Of a DNA stretch of 64,000 bases, positions 1-11,817 are shown piece by piece. Under the pieces are notes generated by a model. It made no database searches and was not told where the DNA came from. It worked only from the letters and a program-made list of their open reading frames with translations. The stretch covers positions 13,330,101-13,394,100 of the forward strand of contig NC_003074.8 of NCBI RefSeq assembly GCF_000001735.4, written 5' to 3'. Both the position numbers and the translations under genes were made by a program. Within the stretch, counting starts at the first letter, position 1. The number at the start of each line of letters is the position of its first letter. This DNA is from Arabidopsis thaliana (taxonomy: Eukaryota > Streptophyta > Magnoliopsida > Brassicales > Brassicaceae).

Positions 1-287
1 TAAATACTGAAAAACTATGAGCATTCTCGGATATGGAAGCAAGCTTTTGGTCAAGTTTGTAGGATATATGGTATCAATGACAAGGTTAGTGATTGTCTAA
101 TTATGTTGCAGATTAATATATTCTTACTACATAACTACAATGTAGTTTAAAAACTGAAGTGGAAGCAACCGGGAAACGTTTGGATCTCGTTTCAATCTAG
201 TTTGACCAGATCAAACAAGGTTCACAATGTTTTGTCATATATAAATTTTAAAGTAAATATATATAAATCATAGATAATTAATATATC

Positions 288-322
<35 letters not shown>

Positions 323-1660
323 GAATAATAATAATAATAATAGTTTCTTTGTAAAACATTTTTTGGTTCAGAAATTTTTGGGTTTATACAACCCAACATA
401 TAACCAATCTAGTTAGCCGTCGAAACCGATAGCTTGATCCATATTAAAAATAAAAATAAAAATAAAAAGAAAAGAAAATAAAAAAATAAATTGTCTGATT
501 AGATATTGACTTCGTTAATGATCTTAACATGACACAACGAAATATGTTCAGAATTTCGGAATGGGGAATAAACCCGGGTGATACTTTTATATTTATATCA
601 CTTTGATATAAAGACTCTAATAAAGACCGTTGAGGGGTTCGAACAACAATGTTACAACCGTTTTAATTTTCACATTGATTTGCGGCCTCGTCGAGGTTTC
701 AATCTGTCATTTTTGACAAACCAAATTTTTAAAGAAAATGTTTTTGGAAGGTTTCCAGAAACACCACTTGGTAGAATGTTTTGCTTTGAACCTATTGGAT
801 GTTTTTCCCTTTTGAAAGAGAAGGAATGGCAAAACAAAGAAAAGGTTCAATACGCAAGTCTTTAATGTGCATCTCGTGATGTCTTTTAAGACAACATGAA
901 TGTTTTAATAGAGACTTATCGACTTTGTCCAAAAAAAAAAAAGAACTTATCGACAATATAAACTGTTGCTAAAATAGTTTAGATAAAGTACAAATTTAGG
1001 TCTGATTCGCTTCTATCACTGAACTCAATGTTTTTCGTGATTCTTAGAAAAAAAATTAAAATTTTGGCATTTCAAAATATATTTCAATTGATTTGAGAAG
1101 ATACTTGTTTTACAATTCTAGGCATTTATTTTTTTCGTTATTCCTAATGAGTTATAATGCTATTTTTTCTTATCAAACGAGTGTTTCAATAGTGGGATAT
1201 TTCATCCAAAAAGTTTCTTACCTCACTCAATAAAATATTATTATCTTCTCTGCAATTATGAGAAATTTAAGTTGAGAATTCTAAAGTTTGATAAAAAAAA
1301 AAGGGTCTAGTAAATACCTATTAGATCATAAATAAGTATATATTTTCACTTTGGATAATTTTCTAATAAAATCATATTTGCAAAAGAAAATAAAATAGTT
1401 AGAACAATACAGCTAGTATAACTTTAAACACACACACAACATATGGGTAGATTTCGGGTCTTTAATATGAAGATCTAAGATATATTGATTTATTATTTAT
1501 AAGCTCTTTTTAATAGGTGTGACCGTGTGGAAAACTTTTTGGGGCTATAAAAATTTTCTAAGAACGATTTAAGAAAAGAAAAAAAAATCTTATAAAACAG
1601 ATTCAATTTTTAGATAAACTATTAGAAACAACCCAAAAATTGAAAATTTTAATTTAATTA
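1..1660. other. AT-rich intergenic DNA
   Basis: No gene is supported here. The stretch is AT-rich and broken by stop codons in all frames, with homopurine and homopyrimidine runs. The only sizeable open frame (578-865, plus) resembles no family I recognise and has no clear promoter or splice context. The first 110 bases could be the tail of something outside the window, but I cannot identify it. Confidence 0.6.
289..343. repeat. (AAT)n microsatellite
   Basis: A run of about 17 AAT/ATA triplets with one interruption (AAG near 322). It is a simple sequence repeat within AT-rich DNA and likely to vary in length. Confidence 0.9.
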
Positions 1661-3191
1661 CCTCAATAAAGAGATTTTCAATTTGATTATAGAAAGTCAT
1701 AGTATTTTCTCTTTTTGTGAACACCAATCAAACTATAGTCATTTTCTCATTCAAGTTAGATAATTAAAATCAAGAGCTTTCTTCTTTTTTTTAGGTTGGA
1801 TATAAAATCATTATATCTTGTCATAGTATCAAGTATTAATTAATTGGGATTATACTCTTAGCATTATATATATCACAATAATTATTTATAATACACTTTA
1901 TATATATATGCACATAACCTTGAAAATGGTTCTGTTTTTAAAAAGGTTAATTTAGATGGTAAAATAAATAATGGTAGATGGTAAACAAATGACAGTTCAA
2001 AAATTATTGAAAATGATGTTGTGCCTATGCTGGACATATAGTTTTGTCTAATATGCGTATAAGTTTTGGGCCTTATGTATGTGGACTTTGGGTTATTCAC
2101 AAAGATATATATTTTGCATAGAAGCGTATACATTAATTGTTTACCCTAAATTTAATTTTATTTATTTTTAATCGTTGGTTTTACTAAGCGTTCTTTTGTA
2201 TATTGATAATCTTCAAAATTTGGACTAACTGAGCTTTAACCATTGAATTTTTTTTATATCTTTTCATGGTGAGTAATTCTTCACTTAAATTACACGATTA
2301 TCTAGATTAGTTTTCTTAGCAAAATTAGAATATCTTAAATTTACACTTTTGTTGGTAATAGATTTTTGATATATCGCATGTTTAGTGAGATTCAAACTTT
2401 TATCTAAAAAGTAAATAGTATATATCTTAAATAAAAGCTTGAATCTCACTAAACATGTGATATATAAAGAATCTATTACCACCAAAGGTGTAAATTTAAG
2501 ATACTCCAAATTTGCAATGAGAACTAATTTAGATAATAGTGCATCATGTAACTAATAGAGAAGTACTCACCATGAAAAGATTTAACAAATTTCAATGGTT
2601 AAAGTTCCATCAAATACCAAATTTTTAAATTAGCAATACACAGAAGAACGTAGACTAAAAGCGGTGATCATAAGTAAAGAAAATTAGGCATAGGGTAAAC
2701 AATCGATGTATGCTTCTATGTAAAAGAAATATCTTAATAGATAGCCCAAAATCCATATACATAAATCCTAAAAAACTTATACGCATATTAGTACAAAACT
2801 ATATGTCCATCATAGACGCATCATCATTCTCAATGAGTTTTGAAATGATGTTTACCATCGAACAATATTTTTTTTTTCCCATCCAAATTACCTTTTTCCT
2901 TAAACAGTAACATTTTCAAGGTGATGTGCATATATATAAAGTCTATTATAAGTAATTACTATGTGATATATGTAATGCTAAGAGGGTAATCCCAATTAAT
3001 TAATACTTTATACTATGACAAGATAAAATGACTTTACAACCAAGTTAGATTTATTTTTAAAAATGTAGAAACATCTTGATTTGATTTATCTAACTTGGAT
3101 GAGAAAAAGACTATAATTTTGATATGTGTTCACAAAAAGAAAAAATACTTTGAAATTTTGTAATCAAATTGAAAATCTCTTTATTTATGGG
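1661..3191. repeat. Long imperfect inverted repeat, 1.5 kb, almost no loop
   Basis: The left arm (about 1661-2410) and right arm (about 2425-3191) are reverse complements at roughly 80-85% by eye, with small indels. Matching landmarks include the outer ends ('aataaagagattttcaattt' near 1670 against its complement near 3180), the 'tttgtgaacac' block near 1713 against 3130, and the centre, where 'catgtttagtgagattcaa' (2379) meets its complement near 2445. Short open frames in the two arms encode related peptides only because the arms are homologous, so they are not genes. A transcript through it would fold into a long hairpin. It abuts the left end of the MULE that follows. It could be an old foldback element or a head-to-head duplication. 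Confidence 0.85.
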
Positions 3192-3339
3192 GAGATTTGC
3201 AAAACTGCCCTTATTCTAATAACCTTTTGCAAAAATGCCCTTTCCTAAAGGCCATTTTTAAAACTACTATTTCTAATGTGGCAAATGACGGTCTTACCCT
3301 TACTGAATAATTAGGTTTCACATTCATTTTGACAAACTT

Positions 3340-3515
3340 CTTCGTTTTGGCCGACGATTTTTTCTCTCCGATAAAACTCAAAATCGCCGACAAATTTTTC
3401 TCTCCGAGAAACCTCAAAATCGCCGACGAATTGTTTTCTCCGAGAAATCTCAAAATCGCCGACGAATTGTTCTCTCCGAGAAACCTCAAATTCGCCGACG
3501 AATAGATCTCTCCGA
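3340..3515. repeat. 36-bp subterminal tandem repeats, left end of element 1
   Basis: Four to five units of about 36 bp built on 'cgccgacgaattgttctctc' followed by a 'cgagaaacctcaaaat' part. They lie inside the left terminus and just upstream of the first gene, where MULE ends often hold promoter and transposase-binding repeats. A 92-codon open frame on the opposite strand is only the translation of the repeat. Confidence 0.8.
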
Positions 3516-4024
3516 TAAACCTGTTCTTCGCTGACGGATTCAGATCATTTCTCTACGACGCAAACAATCCCTAGAGATATTGATAGATCCGACGGTAACC
3601 GTTTTATAATCGATTTTATAGTCGATTTTATAGTAAATCTGATGATTTTTCATTACATGTTTTGCAAATGGATTCAGAGAGTGAAATCCTTACATTGCCT
3701 GAACAGATCTACAGAGAAGGTGAGGAATCTATTGCACTGGAAACCGTTCAACAATACTCGAATTGGAATTTAGTTAGTAAAGTAGAAGAAGCTTTAGGCG
3801 AGTGTTTATTTCAGAAGATTAGAAGTTCGTTTCTTGGTCCTCTAGTTGAATTGGGACCACAAAATGAAGGCTAAGAAGGGAATCAGATTTTCTGGGAAAA
3901 TCTTTCACTATCTCATGCAGCAGAGAGTGAAAACAAAAGGATCAACTCTTTGGTTTAGAGTTGATTCTCAACCTATCCGTTTCTCCTTGAGAGAGTTCTA
4001 CCTCACAACAGGTAAAAAAGTTTT

Positions 4025-4760
4025 ACAATCGTTTTTAAAGCTTAATTAACTGCCGTAGAATGATTTACAAGGCATTTGCAAAACTGTTTGCATAGTTTAC
4101 AATCGTTTTTAAAGCATAAGTAAGTGTCATAGATAATTTACAAGGGATTTTAAAAGCTTTTGAAAGGGGTTTACTTGATTAACAATCGTTTAAGAAGCAT
4201 AAGTTAGTGGCAGATAATGATTTACAAGGGATTTTAAAAAGGGTATGCATGGTTTACAACCGTTTTTAGGCATAAGTAAGTAGCATAGAATAATTTACAA
4301 GAGATTTTAAAAGCTTAAAGAAGTGTTAAACACGTTTACAAGGGATTTTAAAAGCATAAGTAAGTGTCATAAAACGATTTACAAGAGATTTTAGAAGTGT
4401 TTGCATGGTTTACAATCGTTTTTAAAACATAAGTAAGTGGCATAGAATATTTTACAAGGGATTTTAAAACCTTTTCTAAGGGTTAAACATGATTTACAAT
4501 CGTTTTTTTAAGCATAAGTAAGTGGAATAGAATAATTTACAAGGGATTTTAAAAGCTTTTAGAAGGGTTAAACATGATTTACAATCGTTTTTAAAGCATA
4601 AGTAAGTGTCATAGAATGATTTACAAGGGATTTTAAAAGTGTTTGCATGATTTACAATCGTTTTTAAAGCATAAGTAAGTGGCATTGAATGATTTATAAG
4701 GGATTTTAAAAGCTTTTTAAAGTGTTAAACATGATTTACAATCGTTTTTGAAGTATTTAC
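4025..4760. repeat. Tandem array of element 1 motif in intron 1
   Basis: Eight to ten degenerate units of about 85-95 bp fill the first intron of the DUF1985/Ulp1 gene. Each unit has a 'tttacaagggattttaaaa' half and a 'tttacaatcgtttttaaag' half, joined by 'cataagtaagtggcatag'. The halves fit one consensus, TTTACAANNGNTTTTAAA. The same motif recurs singly or in clusters in most other introns of the element. Confidence 0.9.
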
Positions 4761-7149
4761 TATAAAACCTGTACTAATAGTCTCTACACTGTCTTTTGTT
4801 CTTACATGAATTCAATGTGAACCTGTTCATAGGGAACTTCGACGAAAGGGGAAAGAACCTGTAAAAGAACCATACTTTTGGGCTCGTGAAGGATTCTATA
4901 CTCTTGGTGATCTCGAAGATCGATTGTTTTTAAAACCTAAGGAAGGTGAACTTGCTGTTGAAGATGAAGAAAAGTTGTGTCTTGCTCGAGTAGTGTTGAC
5001 TGAAGGAATTCTTTTCACACCATATGTAAAAGAGAGGATACCTTTGCCAAGATTGCAGCATGCTTCTGATTTTGAGATGTACACAGCCCAACCGTGGGGT
5101 AAAGAAGCATTCAGTGTTCTATCAAATTCAATTCTGAGAATGTACGAGAAAACTTGGGCAAACGAGAAATATGATCTGAGAGGATTTGGACTCGCGCTAA
5201 CGATATGGGTGTTGAGCGCAGTTCCAGCATTTGGTGCAGCATATGGAGTTAGAGATAAGGAATTTCAATCTGAATATCCATTGATAATGAAGTGGGAAAG
5301 CACTACTACTCCAGAGTTTTTCAAGGTCGTAAACCTTGTAAATGATGTTTCCGAAGTAAGCTTTTGTCTATTTACAGAATTCTTAAAATGGTTTTGAGAT
5401 TTGAAGTTCTGCTTTCTCAAGATTTGTAATGTTATTGTATCTTCGCAGATAGAGGTGAATACAATTATTGGAAACCCAGAAGAATTCAAGTCTTTAGTTC
5501 CTGATTTCCACACAGACGACACAGAATTCCAACAGATTTTGGAACTTGTTAAGATGGGCTACAGATTGAAGAAAACTGAATGGAATACAAGATGCGTTGA
5601 TGTTTGTCCTGCCCTTGAAGAAGTAGGTCAAAACAAAATCAATAACAAAATATCTGATAGCGAGAAGCTTGACAGGATTTTGACAATCCTTGAAGATCTT
5701 AACAAGAGAGTCGAGCTGATTGAGAGGATTTTGGACATTAGAATGGAGGAAAAGAATAATCAGAGATCTGAGGAAGATGAAAAAAGAAAACAAGAAGATG
5801 AAGGACTAGAAAGACAACCAGAGGTAATTGTAAATGTTTCTTTAAAAGCTATTTGAAAGGAAAGGTTTTACAATATATTTTAAAGGTTAAATACGTAGTA
5901 AACCTTTAAAATGTACTCTTTCTTTTCGCAGGCTGAAGAAGAAGGAGGACCAGAAAGAAAAGCCGAGGTAATTGACAATCTTAACAAGCTATTTTAAAGG
6001 TCTGCTAATTATATTAATGATTGACTTATTATTTTTATTTTGTTGCAGAATGACAATGAATCATTTGAAGATTCAATCCGAGAGCCAATTACACAGTATG
6101 GGAGCTATCCGGGTGATGATAAAAACACCCAACGTGATGTTGGTGATGAAGTAGCTGAAGAATCATCAAAAGTACAGTAATCTTATATCTCTAAAAGTCT
6201 TACAAAAATGATTAGTATGCTTTTTATAATTTTACATTCTGTTATCTTTTCAAGGATAAGTCTCCTACTCCACAATCCTCTACACCAAATTTCAATATTT
6301 TGTCTGAAGAAAGTCTGGATGTTCAAAAGGATAAGAAGAGAGTTAGCAGAGAAAGAAATGATGTTAGCATTTAAAAAAAATTGTATTATCTAACCAAGTG
6401 TTTATAATGTTTTTTTCAAATCTTTAAAAAGTTTATCTTTCATGCAACTTCAGAACAAGAGAGTTAAACCAAGCGTTCATGCTGAGGATAATCTTAAAAC
6501 AAGAAAACAGGTTAGTATTTGCAACGGTACTGTTTTTAAAATTTGTCAATTGTCTTGTTATGATATTTACAAGGGATTTTAAAAGTACTTTTAATTGGTG
6601 TTTTTTACTATTCTAGGTGCCGAGAAAGAGGCAGAAACAAGTTGATAGTGTTGATGTTGATGTTCCAACAAGGAAAGAGGTTAATATCTAATTTATTATG
6701 ATTTTGAAAATTTTGTTTACAAGGTATTTTAAACATCTGTTTTTTTTATTCTTTTTGATAGGCACAGAGTAAGAAAAGGAAAATTATTGGCAATGATGGT
6801 GATAACGCTGATAATGATGGCGACAATGATGATTTTCATCCTGCTCGCAAAGAAAGAGTAAGCGGGGTACGGTTCCTTCCATTCATACACAAGCACCTTT
6901 CACAGCTGAGAAGAAGAAGCATCCAATTTTGCATCCATTTTCGAAAGTTGATGCCACAAGACTTGAGAAATTGGCTGAATGGAAGAAGTCAAGGAAAAAC
7001 AAGTGAGTTTTTTTAAAAATAAAACATTCATTGTTGACTGTTTTGTTGTTGTAGGCCACTATCAATCGCGGGAAATATTATAGATACAAAGTGGTTTACA
7101 ACCCTAGAGACGCCAGGGAAAGCAATAACAACAACGGTATGTCTAAAAA

Positions 7150-7500
7150 TCCTTGTAAAATTGGTAACCCATGATTTAAATATAATTTTTAAAGCATCAT
7201 TAAGTTATTTACAAGGGATTTTAAAAAGGGTTACATGGTTTATAAACAATTTTAAAAGATTAGAATGTGGTAAAGAATGATTTACAAGGTATTTTAAAAA
7301 GGATTTACATGACTTGCAATCGTTTTTAACGGATTAGAAAGTGGTAAGGATTGATTTACAAGGGATTTTAAAAAGCTATTAAAAAGGGTTTAATTGATTA
7401 ACAATTGTTTTAGAAGCAGAACTTAGTGGCATAGAATGATTTACAAGGTATTTTAAAAAGGGTTTGCATTTTTTACAATCGTTTTTAAAGGGGTTTTCTA
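7150..7500. repeat. Second array of element 1 motif (intron)
   Basis: Four to five copies of TTTACAANNGNTTTTAAA in the intron just before the Ulp1-like exons, with the same joining sequence as the 4.0-4.8 kb array. Spacing between neighbouring motifs is again about 40-50 bp. Confidence 0.85.
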
Positions 7501-8479
7501 ATATGATAATTTTTATTTTTGTTGTGTTTAGAATGTTGATGCAGCTTTGGAGTTGATGAAAACGAGGAAGGAAAGCAATCCAGAATTATTCAAAAACAAA
7601 TCAGTTGTATTTGTTGGCTCGTCTTTCTTAAATACGATTGATGAGTCATACATGGAGTTTTTGGATGACAAAGAGGGATTTCAGTTTCAGTCTGAAGAAA
7701 TCAGTAAGCTTATAATAGAGGAAGAAAACAAGTGCATATTGGCTCCTTTCTGTATCAAAGGAAAATGCTGGGTTGCCTTGCTAATCCACTTGGAACAAAA
7801 GACAGTTTTTATATGGGAATGTGCAGCTTCTTATTTAACAGAAGAAGTCAAGAAAAAATATGTTGCTGCCTACTCTATAGCTATGCCATACATTGTTCGG
7901 AACATCCTCAAAAAAGAAGACATGGATTTCTCTCCATTTAGCATCAAAGTCCTGACCACTTTTCCTTAGGTAACTTCTTTAAATATATCATAGTCTTAGA
8001 AATGAATATTCCGTAAGTCCTGACTTCTTTAACTTCTTTGCTTAAGTAATTCTTTTGGTTTTTGGTTGTAGGCTCCTAGAAATGAAGAGTCTGGTATCTA
8101 TATGCTGAAGTTTATGGAATGCTACTCAATGTATACCAGCCATTCAAACCTTGAAGGGAACATAATTCAAAACGTAAGGAATAAATTGGCTGCTGACATC
8201 TTCACCGAATTAAAGTCAGTTACTTTGTAGAAGTAGCAGACTTCTAATCAGAAAGTAGTGGAGTATAAGATAGATTTATCAGCTTTTGTTTCTTATTTCA
8301 TAAAACTTTGTCATTTGAATATTTTATGAACATTTGCATGGAACAAAATTTATGAAGTTTATTTAGTTCAACTCCTATTTAACAAAATTACTGTATAATG
8401 GTTGTTTGGGTTAACATGTGCTTTGATTTGAATGGAAAAAGACTTTAAACATGCTTTTAAACAGTTTTTTTTTTTACGA

Positions 8480-8930
8480 TTTACAAGCTGTTTTAAAAGG
8501 ATTTTAAAAATGTTGAAAAAGCTGCAGTAGCGGTTATTATGAAAAGATTTACAACCGTTTTTAAAATGATTTATAACCGTTTTTAAAAGAGAATTTCAAC
8601 CGTTTCAAAAGAAATTTACAATCGTTTTAAAAACCATTTTAAAAGTGTTGAAAAAGCTGTAGTAGCTGCTAGTATGAAAAGATTTACAACCGTTTTTAAA
8701 ATGATTTACAACCATTTTAAAGAGATTTACAACCGTTTATGATTTGAATGGAAAAGACTTTAAAATAACAGGGTTTTTTTAACGATTTACAAGCTGTTTT
8801 AAAAGCGTTTTAAAAGTGTTGAAAAAGGTGCAGTAGCTGTTATTATGAAAAGATTTACAACCGTTTTTAAAATGATTTACAACCGTTTTTAAAAAAGAAT
8901 TTCAACCGTTGAAAAAGTTGCAGTAATGTT
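8480..8930. repeat. Intergenic array of element 1 motif with ~300-bp duplication
   Basis: A block with 'gatttacaaccgtttttaaa' pairs and 'gttgaaaaagctgcagtagc' is present in two to three diverged copies (about 8485-8640, 8640-8760 and 8770-8930). It separates the 3' end of the first DUF1985 gene from the second, so it covers the promoter region of the second gene. Confidence 0.85.
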
Positions 8931-9917
8931 AAATATTGTATCTATTACTAATTGGGCCTAGGCCTGTTATTTAGAAAAACAAACTATTTTAGTAAAAAAA
9001 ACACTAAAAGCCCAAAAAACACTAAAGCCCAAAAATTCACTATAACCCAAAAACAAAAAAGGAAGGGAACCGTGAAAAGACAAAAAAAGTAACAAAAAAA
9101 AAAAAGAGAAACTGTTGTCTTCGTCTTCTTCCTTTCAACAATCTAAAGAAAATCCGATTATCCAGCAAAAAGGAAGCAATTAAAGGTAACAAAATTTACG
9201 AAACTGAAGTTTAACATTTGGGTTTGTTCGATTTTGTTTATTTTTGCCGAATCTCTTTTTTGTTCTAGCATTTCTAGGGTTTTCGGTTGAAAACGAAACA
9301 AGTAAAATAGATTGATATTTGGGATTTTGAAGGAGTGTTAGAATTTTTTTTACAATTTTGATAGATTTATGTTTTAATGTTTGATATTGGGGTTTCAAAA
9401 ACCTTCAAAGAAGATTTCGAATGCCGATTAACTTCTCTGTTGTAGCAATTTCAAAGGTTTTTCGTTTTGAAACTACACCAGTAAATAGATTGATGTTTGG
9501 GTTTGTGTTTGAATTTATAGATCCTCACTTAATTTATGGGTTACCAGTTGATTGGAGTTGGTTTGAAAAAGTTTTTTTTTGTTTCTATTTTTGGAGGCTG
9601 TGTTCTTTGAAAAGGATTAAAATTTTGTTTTTGGAATGGTTTCAAAACGGTCTTTAAAAAGGATTATGGAGTAATGACTGTGTTTTACAAGGGTTTTTAA
9701 AGTCTTAAAACGACTTGTAATGACTTTTGAAAAATGGTTTTACAAGGGTTTTTAAAGTCTTTTAAACGACTTGTATTGACTATGTTTATGTTTCGAAAAC
9801 TACAAATGCATAATAGATTTACAAAATGGTTTTTAAAACGATATTCAAAACTGTGTTAATTTAATGACTGTGTTAATTTAATGACTGTGTTAATGTATTT
9901 AATCAGGTTTTGAGAAA

Positions 9918-11817
9918 ATGAGTACAAAGAAACTGTACTTCCCTAAAAGACTGTTCCAACCAGGCAGCGAAGTAGATAATATTACAAGGGTATCAAAGCA
10001 TTCATCCTTCAAAATTGTCTTGACTGTCAGGGAAGCTTTAGAGCCGATAGAGTTCAACACATTAATGGACACATTCTTGGGTCCTATAGTGGAATTTGCT
10101 GAAATGGACTTAGCATTTTCAAGCCATATCGTTCATCATTTACTCAAGAGAAGGATACTAACCAACAATGACGAATTGTGGTTTGTATTTGCTGATCAAC
10201 CTATGCGATTGTCCCTGAGAGAGTTTATCATAACAACATGACTTCCAATGGATGATGCATCTGGAAGCAGTCCAAATGTGAAGAGAAAGAAGAAAGAAAA
10301 GTGGTGGATAAAAGATAATACGACTTTGAAGGGAAAGCAGAAAAAAGAGTGTGGATTGACAAGGAAATGAGTTTTATCGATCTTACATATGTTTTGGAAA
10401 AGCGTTCCAAAAAAATGCAGCCTGAGGAGAGACTGAGATTGGCTGGTTTGTTACTAGTGGAGGGCCTATTGCTAGCTCGAAATCCGACTACCAGGCTGCC
10501 AATTGAGAATCTGGAGAGAGCTATTGATTTCGAAAAGTTCTGTAAGTATTCATGGCGCAGATTGTTTACTCATATTTGGTAACTGAAGTGAAGAGAATCG
10601 ATAATGACTATTTCTTAAGGAAACAATATGGTCTATTTGGATTTGTTCAATCAATTCAAATATGGGCATTATCATCGGTTCAGAAGTTGGGAGAAAAGTT
10701 TGGCACTAGAGATGAATCATGTAGTGGAAATATTTCATTAATTCTCCAATGGAGATCAACATCGTCTCCAAGTGCAAAAACTATAACAATGTTTACAGAT
10801 GGTGACAAGGTACATTTTCTTAGCTGTGGCTTTTTTATGTTTTAAACACTGTTTATAAATAAAGAGTATGTTTTATAATAGTTTTTACAATCAAGTTTTA
10901 AGGATTTACAAAGGGTTAAAGGCAATTTAAACAATTTACAACGGATTTTAAAAAGTTAATTAAGAATTGTGCATTATTTTTACACAGTTTGGAATTTTGT
11001 TTATCTTTGCAGGTTGAAGTGACACCAATAGTTGGTGTTCATACTCATGAATATGACCACTTGGTTTCATAGAAGAATCCTGAAGACAAGGATCTGTTGG
11101 ATGTTTTTGATCTTGTGATCAAAGGAGATAGAATGAGCAAGAAAGATTGGTGTCAGGGATGGATTCAAGTGGAACAAGGACATCAAGGAAGAATTGATCA
11201 TGTCTTGAAACCTGCAATTGAAACAGTTGTGCATCAAAGCAGAAAAAGGAAAACAATGTCCTTTGGTGAGAAGGTAAAACTGGTATATGAAAACTGTGAA
11301 GTTCTTAAGAAGAAAGTTGGAAGGCTGGAGGGCTATTTAGGGATCGAAAGAGTTTCTGCCAGTTATACTAGAGAAGTACAAAAAGAAGAGGACGAAAAAA
11401 AGGAGGAGGAAGAAGAAAAGCAAGAGGAAGAAGAAAAAGAAGAGGAAGAAGAAAAGGTATGTGTTTTTACAAGGGATTTTAAAAGCTTATAAATCGTGTT
11501 TTAAAGATTTTTAGCCGTTTTTAAAAGATAGACAGTATTAGATACATATTTACAAGGGATTTTAAAGACTTTAAAATGGGGTTTTAAAGATTTAAAGTCG
11601 TTTTTAAAGGATAGGCAATGTTCGATAAGTATTTACAAGGGATTTTAAAAAGTTTTTAAAAGTGATTTACATGAGTAACTTGTAGTTATATAACTTGTAA
11701 TTTTATATACAGGTTGAATACAGAGGCGATGAAGAAACAGAAAAACAAGAAATCCCCAAACAAGGCGATGAAGAAATGGAAGGGGAAGAAGGAAAAGTAG
11801 AGGAAGAAGTTAAATAA
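9918..11817 (+). pseudogene. Second DUF1985 gene, no Ulp1 domain, broken
   Basis: ATG 9918 opens a DUF1985 protein parallel to the upstream gene (LRLSLREFIITT-like block; later [16 protein letters not shown]). Exons: 9918-10809, 11013-11456 and 11713-11817. The C-terminal part is a basic stretch followed by a long glutamate/lysine run and ends at TAA 11815-11817, with no protease domain. Breaks: TGA at 10239-10241 where the family has Gly, a frame change between about 10,300 and 10,350, another near 10,555, and TAG near 11,070. The 9.0-9.9 kb region is its 5' flank and leader, with further motif copies near 9690-9770. It could be a truncated paralogue of the first gene or a distinct subunit gene; its partner role is unknown. 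Confidence 0.7.

Larger units (their letters stand above)
3668..8230 (+). pseudogene. DUF1985 / Ulp1-like (C48) protease-fold gene, inactivated
   Basis: The many-exon gene opens at ATG 3668. DUF1985 is encoded by 3668-4011 and a second exon ending at 5355 (motifs RFSLREFYLTTG, and ALTIWVLSAVPAFG). A lysine/glutamate-rich linker follows in small exons (5449-5823, 5932-5967, 6049-6170 and more), and then a Ulp1-like domain at 7532-7969 and 8072-8230. The triad appears replaced: KCWVALL where the family has His-Trp-Val, FIWEC where it has an Asp, and NESGIY in place of the Asp-Cys-Gly-Val/Ile-Tyr motif. Damage includes a frameshift in the G-run near 3853, a lost acceptor for exon 2, a frame change near 6860 and a TAG at 7967-7969 ending the first Ulp1 exon. 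C48 proteases normally cleave SUMO; this copy is very unlikely to. The introns are packed with the element 1 motif. Confidence 0.75.

Noticed and set aside
578..865. 95-codon open frame
   Set aside because: No similarity that I recognise, no splice or promoter context, in AT-rich DNA; likely chance.
1882..2910. Two related short ORFs, one on each strand
   Set aside because: They are the same sequence seen in the two arms of the inverted repeat; the similarity is explained by the repeat.
3211..3489. Repetitive minus-strand ORF (RFLGENNSSAIL units)
   Set aside because: Translation of a 36-bp subterminal tandem repeat of the MULE; no sign of a real gene.
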